Source: an uncultured Propionibacteriaceae bacterium
GTDB lineage: Bacteria; Actinomycetota; Actinomycetes; Propionibacteriales; Propionibacteriaceae
Reading direction: 5' to 3'
NCBI GenBank assembly: GCA_937965785.1
Contig: CALCKT010000047.1
Location: forward strand, 1 to 64,000
DNA length: 64,000 nucleotides
Shown here: piece by piece, positions 56,503 through 64,000 of the stretch
How positions within the stretch are numbered: the stretch's first letter is position 1
Layout of the letters: each line of letters begins with the position of its first letter
Translations under genes and position numbers: made by a program
Notes under the pieces: model-generated
What the model saw: only the letters and a program-made list of their open reading frames with translations
Database searches by the model: none
Told to the model about the DNA's origin: nothing

Positions 56503-59500
56503 CTTCCACCTCCCAGCAGATCGGAGACCTCGACCACCAGCGCGGCCGGCGGGAACCACTCGAAAACCCCGCAGCGGCCACCCGCCACCACCGGGGTCCC
56601 GGGTCCGGCCATGCCCCGCACGAACAGATAACCCACCCCACCCAGGTGTTTCCCGGGTGAATAACCGGGCAGCCGCCAGGTCAGGAAACGGTGCAGGGCG
56701 GCGCAGTAGAGCAGCGCCTGCAACGGGTAGTGGGCCTGCATCATGGCCTCCGCCATCGCGGATGGGCCGTAGTGTTCGACGGACAGTTCCTGCTCCGGTG
56801 GGACCGGGAGCCGGTTCGTCTTGTAGTCCACCACCACGAACCTCCCGGAGGGTAATTTCAACACCACGTCGATCGAACCGGTCAGGAAACCCCTCAGCGG
56901 AGCGCTGGCGGTGTCGGTGGCGAGCAGCCGGGCCGGATAGGGGGCGAGCGGGTCGGAGGCGGGCAGGTGCCCGGACATCGCCTCCGCCAGGTCCGCGACC
57001 AGACTGGCCGGGCCGCGATCCCCCAGGGGCAGGTCGAAGTTCAGTTCCGCCAGCCGCTCGGCGACGGGCAGGTCCGCCAGGGCGCCGTCCCACAACCCCC
57101 CCAGCGGGGTTGTGACCACCAGCTGGAGGGCGTCGGCCAGCCGCTGCGCCTGGTCCCGGTCCAGCCCGAAGGCGGGGGCCTCGGCGGCCACCGCCTGCTG
57201 CACGTGCCCCGGATCGCTCCAATCCGCCTGTTCCAGGACCTCGTGGACGAGAGTTCCGAAACGCGCCCCGGCGGGCAGGTCGTTCATGGGGGAGGGGGTG
57301 GTGGGGCCGTCGGTTTCCCCGGGGAGCAGGTCGAGCTCCTCCGGTTCGTCCGGTGCGTTCTCGTGGAGGTTCGCGGTCAGCCCGGAATAGGAGGTGCGAC
57401 GCCAGTCCTGGTCGATGTCGCGGGTGAAACGGGCAACCCGGAGCTCCCCGGAACCCGGTTCGGGGGCGGGGACCGGGAGCCCGGACCCCCAGGGGGGTGA
57501 GGTGACCGGGGACAGGTGCACCAGCCCCGGGTCGAAACCGAAAGCGGGGGGCAGCCCGGGATATTCGGGGCGAAGCCGCGGGACCGAGCGGTCGCGGCAC
57601 AGCAGCGCCGTCAAGGGCCCCGAGGATGCCCGGCGGTCCATCACGTGCCAGGCGATCGCCAGGTGCTTGGCGCGGGTGAGGCCCACGTAGAGCAGGCGGA
57701 GTTCCTCGTCGCGCGCCTGCCGCCTGGCGACGGCGGCAAGTTCGTCACGGCTGCCGGGGCGGGCACCGACGTGCAGCACCCGCCGGCCGTCCGCGTCCAG
57801 GTAGGGGAAGGCGCCGCGCAGGTTCACCTCGGTGACACTCACCTGCGGCAGCAGCACGATCGGGAACTCCAGGCCCTTCGCCGAGTGCATAGTGCACACC
57901 CGCACCGCCGCCTCGTCGGAGGCCAGGCGGGTGGCCGGTTCGTCCCCGGGGGTGGTGGCCCGGGAAACCAGCCAGGCGTGGAGCCCGTCGAGGTCGGTGG
58001 CGTCCGAGCCGAGCAGCAGTTCACCGACCCGGGTCAGGTCGGCCAGGTGGCGTTCCCCGTCCCCGAGCCGGGCCAAGTGGGGGCCGAGACCCGCCAGCAG
58101 CTCACCGACCAGCGAGGCCACCCCGCCGGCCGCGAAACACCGCGCCAGTTCGTGGACCCGCTGCGACGCGGGGGTTTCGTCGCGCCCGGCCAGCAGATCG
58201 GTGGCGGGCAGGCCGAGCAGCTCACCCAAGGCGGCCTGGAGGATGCGGGCGCGGGTCGGCTGGGCGACGGCGGCGAGCACCGCCAGCCAGTCGGCCACGG
58301 CCGGGGAGTCGAGGGCGGAACCGGGACCGTGCCAGGTGGCGGGCAGGCCCGCAGCGCGCAGCTCGGAGACCAGGGCCAGGCCCCGGCCGCGGGTTCGGGT
58401 GAGGATCGCGATGTCGTGGGGTCCGACGGGCCGCTCCCCTTCGCCGCTGCGGAATCGCGCCCCGGCCAGCAGCGCCCTCACGTGCGCCACCACGTCTTGT
58501 GTCACGGCGCGTTCCGGGTTTTCGGTGGCCCCGGGGCCGTGTCCGCGCAGCCAGATGCGGGCCTCGGGGGCGGCGTCGAGAACCAGGACCTCCTCATCCG
58601 GGGAGCGGGCGGGGCGCACAGGGGTGACCCGGATGTCCGAATCACCCAGGTAGAGATCCCCGAACAGGTTCGTCACCCCGGCGACCACCCCGGGTTCGCT
58701 GCGGTGGTTGGTCTCCAGGGTGGCGCGGTGCCGGACCACCCGTGTGGCCTCCAGGTAGGAGCCGAGATCCGCGCTGCGGAAACCGTAGATCGACTGTTTG
58801 GGATCGCCGATCAGCGTGATCATCGCGTCTGCGTCCACGAAGGTGCGCCGCAGGATGGCCCACTGGTCCGGGTCGGTGTCCTGGAACTCATCGACCAGCA
58901 CGACGGGGAAGCGACGCCGGAGCTCCGCGCACACCTGCTCGGCAACCGGGGAGCTGGTGACCAGGGACCGCAACCTGCCCGGCAGGTCGTCGAAACTGAC
59001 CAGCCCCAGGGCGCGCCGCCGTGCCGTGAAACGGGCCCGCACCCGCTCCTGGAAGTCCAGCAGCTCTTGGTTGGCCGAGGCGAAGGGCAGCCGCGACGGG
59101 GCCGCGGTGGCGGCGACGAGAAGCGCACGGCGCGCGTCCAGCGGCGGGGCCGGATGGTGGAGGTAGCTGGCCAGGTACTCGTCGGTGGCGCACTCACGCA
59201 CCAGGGTGGAGACGTCGGCGGTCACCTCGTCGGCGCCGTCCCAGTCACCCAGCACACCCAGGCTCTCCAGCTGTCCCTGGCAGAACGAGTGGATGGTGGT
59301 GATCGTCGCGGTCCCGAAGTGGTCCAGGGCCGCCTGGAGCCGTTCCCGGTGACGTGGGGCGTGGCGACCCGTCCCGAGCAGCCGCGAGACCGGATCCGCG
59401 GGTTCGGGCCCGCCCGCCAGCAGATCCCCCAGGTCTTTCGCCACGGATGCGATCCGGGAGTGGACGCGGCCCCGCAGTTCCGTGGCGGCCGCGTTGCTGA

Positions 59501-59654
59501 AGGTGATCAGCAACAGCTCCCCGATTCCCACCCCCGTCTCGGCGATGTGGCGTGCCGCGAGTCCCGCGATGGTCCAGGTCTTGCCCGTCCCGGCGCTGGC
59601 CTCCAGCAGCATCGGGCCATCGGGCAGGGGATCGGTGATATCGAACGGAATCAT
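56499..59654 (-). CDS. recB: exodeoxyribonuclease V beta subunit RecB
   Basis: A 1051-residue UvrD-like 3'-5' helicase with a C-terminal nuclease. Walker A is LEASAGTGKTWT (18-28), motif II is VVLVDEFQDTDPDQW, later motifs include TMHSAKGLEFPIVLLP and LLYVGLTRAKH, and the nuclease core is GSIDVVLKLPSG then VVVDYKTNRL. The ATG overlaps the recC stop (atga), so a tightly coupled recC-recB-recD operon is likely. It processes double-strand breaks for RecA loading. Confidence 0.95.
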   Translation of the reverse strand: MIPFDITDPLPDGPMLLEASAGTGKTWTIAGLAARHIAETGVGIGELLLITFSNAAATELRGRVHSRIASVAKDLGDLLAGGPEPADPVSRLLGTGRHAPRHRERLQAALDHFGTATITTIHSFCQGQLESLGVLGDWDGADEVTADVSTLVRECATDEYLASYLHHPAPPLDARRALLVAATAAPSRLPFASANQELLDFQERVRARFTARRRALGLVSFDDLPGRLRSLVTSSPVAEQVCAELRRRFPVVLVDEFQDTDPDQWAILRRTFVDADAMITLIGDPKQSIYGFRSADLGSYLEATRVVRHRATLETNHRSEPGVVAGVTNLFGDLYLGDSDIRVTPVRPARSPDEEVLVLDAAPEARIWLRGHGPGATENPERAVTQDVVAHVRALLAGARFRSGEGERPVGPHDIAILTRTRGRGLALVSELRAAGLPATWHGPGSALDSPAVADWLAVLAAVAQPTRARILQAALGELLGLPATDLLAGRDETPASQRVHELARCFAAGGVASLVGELLAGLGPHLARLGDGERHLADLTRVGELLLGSDATDLDGLHAWLVSRATTPGDEPATRLASDEAAVRVCTMHSAKGLEFPIVLLPQVSVTEVNLRGAFPYLDADGRRVLHVGARPGSRDELAAVARRQARDEELRLLYVGLTRAKHLAIAWHVMDRRASSGPLTALLCRDRSVPRLRPEYPGLPPAFGFDPGLVHLSPVTSPPWGSGLPVPAPEPGSGELRVARFTRDIDQDWRRTSYSGLTANLHENAPDEPEELDLLPGETDGPTTPSPMNDLPAGARFGTLVHEVLEQADWSDPGHVQQAVAAEAPAFGLDRDQAQRLADALQLVVTTPLGGLWDGALADLPVAERLAELNFDLPLGDRGPASLVADLAEAMSGHLPASDPLAPYPARLLATDTASAPLRGFLTGSIDVVLKLPSGRFVVVDYKTNRLPVPPEQELSVEHYGPSAMAEAMMQAHYPLQALLYCAALHRFLTWRLPGYSPGKHLGGVGYLFVRGMAGPGTPVVAGGRCGVFEWFPPAALVVEVSDLLGGGR

Positions 59655-62542
59655 CGCGAGGCCTCCAGGAGGGGGGAGTGCAGGGCCAGCGCCCAGCCCC
59701 CGAAAGCGCCGAAACGTTCGGGACCCGCCGGGTCGCCTTCCAGGGGAGGATCGGTGAACAGCTCCGAGGCGGGGCCGGTGTAGAAATGCTCCCAGTGCGC
59801 CGGACGCCAGGCCCAGGGGGAGCTCCAGTTGGTGGTGGGCAGGTCCCAGTCGGCGGCGTTGAATCTTCGTTCCCGGGCCGACTCCGCCAGCGCCCGGGCC
59901 GGTTCCGCCGGAACCGGGACGAGCCTGGAACGACTCAGGCGGGCCCCGCGCACCAGAACCTCCAGGTGTGCGGCGGCCTCCTGCGGTGGGGTGAGCGTCA
60001 CCGACCCCGGGAAGAGTTCGCCGTAATGGCGTCGCAGGTGATGGATGCGGGCCCGCGCGCTGAACCCGGAGGCCGCCAGGGCCAGCAGCTGCACCCACGG
60101 CTCGAACAGGGGACGGGGCAGGTCGCTGGGGGAGAGCACCACCAGTTCGTCGCCGCGCAGCCGCACCGTGCCCGTCAGCCGCAGACCGGAGCATTCCAGG
60201 TCGACGGGGATGTCGCGGACCGGGCGGTCCCAGTCCGGGCGGGCCTGCTGCCAGAGCCGCCGGACCAGTTCCACGTCCGCTTCGAGAACCGCACCTCCCA
60301 AGGGGCCGGTGGGCAGCAGCTCCCTGCGCGCCTCGGCGAGGACCGCCTCGTCGGGGGATTGCCCGCCGCGGGCCGCCGCCAGCAGCCGGGAACGAATCCC
60401 CCAGGCGTCCAACCCGGCCGCGCTGAGCGGCAGGTCGTTGCTGATCTCCGGGGCGAAGTTCCCCCGGATCCCCGCCCGTTCACGCAGGAAAGCGGCCGCG
60501 GGGTCGCGCAGGAAACGGGTCACCTCGTCCAGGGACATGGGGCCGGTGTCGTCACCGACGGGCAGTTGGAGGGCGGCCCTGCGACGCACCGCGCTGGCCG
60601 GCGCGGCCCCGGCGGGTTCGATTCGCAGGCTGCGGGCCATCTCCAGGGCGGCGGTGTCGAAACTCGGGTCGGGGCCCGTGAAGTTCTTCTCCGAATGCGC
60701 CGTCAGGGGCGGTTCCCGCATCTCGGGTGTGACGCCCAGCCGGCGCCACAGCCAGGTGAGGGTGGTCGGGTGTTCCCGGACGGCATCGGTGGTCTCGGAG
60801 CGGTGCTGGTGCACCACCACCAGGTGCCGGGCGGCCCGGGCATGATCCAGCAGGTCCTCCAGGCGTTCCTGCCCGGGATCCGGCAGGATGCCGGGGATTG
60901 CGTCGGGAATGGGATCGAGCATGCCGTCCTCGAAACCGAGCAGCGCGACCACGGGGAAGTCCACGCCCTTGAGCTCCCCCGGGCCGACGACGGCGAGATT
61001 GCCATTGCCGACCACCGTGCGCGATGCGGGCTCGGTGGCGAGCTGCTCCAGCAGCCGGGTGAAATCGGAGGCCGTCACCCTGACGGGGCTGGTGGCCCCC
61101 TCCTCCGCCAGCCGTTCCAGGCGGGAGGTCGCCTCCTGGAGCAGCGGATCGTCCGCGGGCGGCAGGCCGACGAGCTCGTCGAGCAGCCCCCGGGCCCGGG
61201 TGATCCACTCAGGAATGGTGGCGGGTTCGGCGGCGGCCGCGTAACGCCGCAGCCGGGTGAAGATCTCCGTGAGCGACCCGATCAGTTCCAGCTCCGACGT
61301 GCCGACGGCATCCACGCCGGAGATGGGCAGGGCCGTGCTTCCGGGGGTCAGGGCGAGCCCTGCCAGCAGCCGGTCGAGGCCCCGGGCCCAGGTGTTCTGA
61401 GCGATCCCGGGAAGCCCCTGCTCCGCGCGGTGCCGGGCGTCGAGGCCCCAACGGATCCCGGCGGCGTCGACCAGCCGGGCCAGTTCGTCGCGTTCCGGCA
61501 ACCGCCAACGGTACGAGATCGGTGCCAGGTCCAGCAGATCCAGCAGGGAACTGGCGGTGACGCGGGAATCCCGCAGCCCGGTGGCCTCGGCCAGGGTACG
61601 CAGCACGGGATTGGGGGCGCGGACCTCGGGTGGGGCCTGGAGTCGCAGGCGCCGGCCCGGGTGGGAGCTGCCCTCGAGCGGCGCGAATGCCAGGCAGAGG
61701 GCGGGCCACCAGGCCGCGGGGTCGGGAACAACCACCAGGATGTCCCGCGGTTCCAGGCCGGGATCCTCCTGCAGGATGCGGCACAGTTCATCGCGCAGCA
61801 CCTCGGCCTGTCGCAGCGGGTCGTGGGAGCCCAGCCAGGTGATTCTCTGCGGCCTCGCCGTGCCGTCCAGTTCCAGGAAGGGGACCTCCCGGCGCCGACC
61901 GATGGCCTCCAGCAGCAGCTTCGTCGCCGCCGGCAGGTCCGGGCAGTGCAGCACGGCCGTGGCAGGTCCGGGTGTCTCCGCCAGGGCGGCGCTCAGCCGT
62001 GTCAGCTCCTCGACCGGATCCCATTCGAGGATCTCGGTGACGCGCACCGTGAGCTCCGGTTGCCAGCTCAGATGCCCGGGTAGTTCCTCGGCGGCCTCCT
62101 CCGGGTCCGCCAGCCAGCGGGCGAGCAGCTCCGGGTGATGCTCCGAGTAGCGACGCAGCAGGACGGCAAGGCGCTGCGAGGTGCCGCGCAGCCTGCCCGG
62201 GCCCGCCCCGAGATGCTCCGCCACCACGGGATGCGATCCCTGGAAATCCGGGTCCTGGAGGACCTCCCGGATCGCCAGTTCCAGTGCCAGACCCCGCCAC
62301 GGGGAGGGTTCCCCGTCGCTCAGTTCCGCCTGCAGCTGCGCCGCCCAGCGGTCGGCCGGTATCAGATCCACCCCCGCGAGGATGCCGATCCGGGCGGCCA
62401 GCGCCTGTCCCGCCAGGCGCGCGGTGGCGGCCGACGAAGTGACGATCCGAACGCGTTCCAGCACCCCGGGACGCAATTCATCCAGCCACGCCGCCAGGGC
62501 GTCGATCAGATCCTCCCAACGCCCCGCCACTCTCCTGTCCAA
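59651..62542 (-). CDS. recC: exodeoxyribonuclease V gamma subunit RecC
   Basis: A 963-residue protein. The N-terminal two thirds is a degenerate UvrD-like helicase fold (SSAATARLAGQALAARIGIL, VVALLGFEDGMLDPIPDAIP), and the C-terminal third is a nuclease-like fold without the catalytic Asp-Lys motif. Order and partner genes identify it as RecC, although it is shorter than the E. coli protein (about 1120). The TTG start has a ribosome site (aaggagagg) nine bases away; a GTG four codons on is the alternative. The promoter carries a RecA-NDp-type site. Confidence 0.85.
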   Translation of the reverse strand: MDRRVAGRWEDLIDALAAWLDELRPGVLERVRIVTSSAATARLAGQALAARIGILAGVDLIPADRWAAQLQAELSDGEPSPWRGLALELAIREVLQDPDFQGSHPVVAEHLGAGPGRLRGTSQRLAVLLRRYSEHHPELLARWLADPEEAAEELPGHLSWQPELTVRVTEILEWDPVEELTRLSAALAETPGPATAVLHCPDLPAATKLLLEAIGRRREVPFLELDGTARPQRITWLGSHDPLRQAEVLRDELCRILQEDPGLEPRDILVVVPDPAAWWPALCLAFAPLEGSSHPGRRLRLQAPPEVRAPNPVLRTLAEATGLRDSRVTASSLLDLLDLAPISYRWRLPERDELARLVDAAGIRWGLDARHRAEQGLPGIAQNTWARGLDRLLAGLALTPGSTALPISGVDAVGTSELELIGSLTEIFTRLRRYAAAAEPATIPEWITRARGLLDELVGLPPADDPLLQEATSRLERLAEEGATSPVRVTASDFTRLLEQLATEPASRTVVGNGNLAVVGPGELKGVDFPVVALLGFEDGMLDPIPDAIPGILPDPGQERLEDLLDHARAARHLVVVHQHRSETTDAVREHPTTLTWLWRRLGVTPEMREPPLTAHSEKNFTGPDPSFDTAALEMARSLRIEPAGAAPASAVRRRAALQLPVGDDTGPMSLDEVTRFLRDPAAAFLRERAGIRGNFAPEISNDLPLSAAGLDAWGIRSRLLAAARGGQSPDEAVLAEARRELLPTGPLGGAVLEADVELVRRLWQQARPDWDRPVRDIPVDLECSGLRLTGTVRLRGDELVVLSPSDLPRPLFEPWVQLLALAASGFSARARIHHLRRHYGELFPGSVTLTPPQEAAAHLEVLVRGARLSRSRLVPVPAEPARALAESARERRFNAADWDLPTTNWSSPWAWRPAHWEHFYTGPASELFTDPPLEGDPAGPERFGAFGGWALALHSPLLEASR

Positions 62543-62574
62543 AGCGATGATCCTCTCCTTCCCTGCGATCGATC

Positions 62575-62597
62575 ACATTAGTGCGCGCCACCGACAA
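62575..62597 (-). promoter_or_regulatory. RecA-NDp-type (PafBC) promoter of recC
   Basis: On the minus strand TTGTCGGTG-N8-TAATGT, an exact match to the RecA-NDp consensus TTGTCRGTG-N8-TANNNT used by the PafBC activator. Confidence 0.8.
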
Positions 62598-62633
62598 AAC
62601 CGCGGGGCGGGGCACCGGTCGGGGTTTTGTCGG
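62591..62633. repeat. 11-bp perfect inverted repeat between recC and uvrD2
   Basis: ccgacaaaacc (62591-62601) and ggttttgtcgg (62623-62633) flank a 21-bp GC-rich centre. Each arm carries the TTGTCGG half of one divergent promoter and stands 10 bp from the respective -10. Confidence 0.85.
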
Positions 62634-62659
62634 CTTGGCCTGTTTGAATGGTCCTCGTG
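62627..62659 (+). promoter_or_regulatory. RecA-NDp-like promoter of uvrD2, leaderless
   Basis: TTGTCGGCT-N8-TTGAAT: the upstream box differs from the consensus in its last two bases and the -10 in its second base. The -10 ends 7 nt before the GTG at 62657. Confidence 0.55.
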
Positions 62660-64000
62660 ACTGACCCGATCCTCGACGCCCTTGACCCCGAACAGCGGCA
62701 GGTGGCGACGCTGCTGGACCGGCCGCTGGTGGTGTTGGCGGGGGCGGGGACGGGCAAGACGCGGGCGATCACTCACCGGGTTGCCCACGCCGTCCGGGAG
62801 GGGCGTTACGCCCCGGCCGCGACCCTCGCGGTCACCTTCACAACGCGGGCGGCGGGCGAACTGAAGTCGCGGCTGGCCGGGCTCGGAGTGCGCAGGGTAT
62901 CGGCCCGGACCATCCATGCCGCCGCGCTCAGCCAGTGCCGTTACTTCTGGCCGACGGCCTACGGCTCCGAATTCCCCGCGTTGCTGGACAACCCATTCCC
63001 ACTCGTGGGGCGGGCCGCGAACCGGGTGCTCGGCAACGCCGACACGAACCTGGTCCGGGACCTGATCGGCGAGATCGGCTGGGCCAAGTCCAGCAACGTT
63101 CCCCCAAGCCGCTACTCCCGGCTCGCCCGCGGCCGCGAGGTCGCGGGGGTGGAACCCGAACGCGTGGCCCAGGTGATGGAAGCCTACGAAAAACACAAGA
63201 CCAGCGCAGGGGTGGTGGATTTCAACGACATCCTCCTGTGCGCGGCCGCGCTGCTGGTGGAGCATCCCGCCGTCGCCGAGCAGATCCGGGGCGCCTACCG
63301 GCACTTCGTGGTGGACGAGTACCAGGACGTCTCCGCGATCCAGCACCGCCTGGTGTCACTGTGGGTGGACGGCCGCCCCGACATCTGCGTGGTCGGTGAT
63401 CCCCAGCAGGCCATCCACGGTTTCGCCGGCGCCAGGGCCGACTGCCTGACCGGTTTCGCCTCCGAACATCCCGGGGCCCGGCAGGTGAGGCTGGTCCGCA
63501 ACTATCGTTCCAGCCCGTCAATCGTCCAGCTCGCGAACCGTATCGTGCGCCGCCGTCCCGGGGCGGGGGACCTGCGCCCCACACGCCCCGAGGGGCCGCC
63601 CCCCGAGTTCCACGACGACGGCACGGAGGAGGACGAGGCCCGGGCCGTGGTCGCCTGGCTGCGGGAACGACACACCGAGGGCATCCCGTGGGGCGAGTGC
63701 GCGGTGCTCCACCGCATCAATGCTCAGTCACCCATCCTCGAATCCGCCCTGGACGCCGCCCGCATCCCCTACCAGGTCAAGGGCACCGACCGGTTCTGGG
63801 AGCGCCCCGAGGTTCGGGACGCGGTGAACCGGCTGGGCCGCGCTGCGCAGCAGAATTCCGGGAGCCGCCCGGGGGAGCTGCTGGACGAGGTGCTGTCCGA
63901 GCTGCGATGGAGCCCGGAGGCCCCGTCGGGGATGGGTGCGCAGCGGGAACGCTGGGAGTCCATCAATTCCCTGGTGCAGATGATCCGTGACGTCCAGGAG
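62657..64000 (+). CDS. uvrD2: UvrD2-like DNA helicase (3' end outside window)
   Basis: The first 448 codons of a superfamily 1A helicase. Walker A is LAGAGTGKTRAITHRV (27-42), Ia is AVTFTTRAAGELKSRL, motif II is FVVDEYQDVSAIQHRLVSLW, III is VVGDPQQAIHGFAGA and IV is VRLVRNYRSSPSIVQLANR. The stretch ARTIHAAALSQCRYFW resembles mycobacterial UvrD2 more than UvrD1/PcrA, but the defining C-terminal HRDC and Cys regions are beyond the window. The frame remains open to the last base. Confidence 0.88.
   Translation, partial: MTDPILDALDPEQRQVATLLDRPLVVLAGAGTGKTRAITHRVAHAVREGRYAPAATLAVTFTTRAAGELKSRLAGLGVRRVSARTIHAAALSQCRYFWPTAYGSEFPALLDNPFPLVGRAANRVLGNADTNLVRDLIGEIGWAKSSNVPPSRYSRLARGREVAGVEPERVAQVMEAYEKHKTSAGVVDFNDILLCAAALLVEHPAVAEQIRGAYRHFVVDEYQDVSAIQHRLVSLWVDGRPDICVVGDPQQAIHGFAGARADCLTGFASEHPGARQVRLVRNYRSSPSIVQLANRIVRRRPGAGDLRPTRPEGPPPEFHDDGTEEDEARAVVAWLRERHTEGIPWGECAVLHRINAQSPILESALDAARIPYQVKGTDRFWERPEVRDAVNRLGRAAQQNSGSRPGELLDEVLSELRWSPEAPSGMGAQRERWESINSLVQMIRDVQE

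Noticed and set aside
59678..62083. 801-codon plus-strand frame over recC, and a 755-codon one over recB
   Set aside because: Shadows of the recC and recB genes, without domains or ribosome sites.

Overview
The window is GC-rich DNA with tightly packed genes. It matches the chromosome of an actinobacterium, most likely of the Propionibacteriaceae (an Arachnia/Pseudopropionibacterium-like organism). I base this on tlyA-nadK-recN, nudix-xerD-parA-scpA-scpB-rluB and pafB-pafC-tatA-tatC-helY blocks in the order known from Mycobacterium tuberculosis, on actinobacterial SOS boxes, and on a class II (B12) ribonucleotide reductase next to a respiratory nitrite reductase. The genus is an inference. 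Both ends are cut inside genes: a TPR protein on the left and a UvrD2-like helicase on the right. I see no rRNA, tRNA, CRISPR array, prophage or insertion sequence.

Layout. 1-6138: a TPR protein with an Arg/Asp repeat tail, HAD phosphatase, tlyA, nadK, recN and nicotinamidase, nearly all joined by start/stop overlaps. 6139-9017: two paralogous secreted proteins ending in LPRTG, and an LCP-family wall enzyme. 9069-14099: Nudix, xerD, then parA, an RHH-like protein, scpA, scpB and rluB (chromosome segregation and condensation). 14136-16080: an FKBP lipoprotein facing gluQ. 16146-23156: pafBC, tatAC, a lipid kinase and helY, followed by hisF and a HIT protein. 24445-29401: lexA diverging from a small SOS-controlled membrane protein, then nrdR-nrdJ. 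29539-33213: a MazEF-type toxin-antitoxin pair, a ThrE-like exporter, aroK and aroD. 33578-40225: nrfHA with a TPR protein and a full system II cytochrome c maturation set (ccdA, resB, ccsA, resA), that is, respiratory ammonification with its own heme-attachment machinery. 40438-49763: ilvD, a DedA-like protein, a YbjN-like protein, a PPOX-like protein, a universal stress protein, hrpA and tesB. 49787-52518: divergent sigB-like and sigA genes. 52560-54714: an unknown membrane protein facing an aminotransferase. 54748-62542: recC-recB-recD, diverging from uvrD2.

The main unifying theme is DNA damage. The window encodes both actinobacterial damage regulators, LexA and PafB/PafC. It also carries sites that fit both: two LexA boxes at 25270-25408, and two back-to-back RecA-NDp-type (PafBC-type) promoters between recC and uvrD2. 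A second theme is leaderless transcription: nine genes have a TANNNT-like -10 element ending only 6-8 nt before a GTG or ATG.
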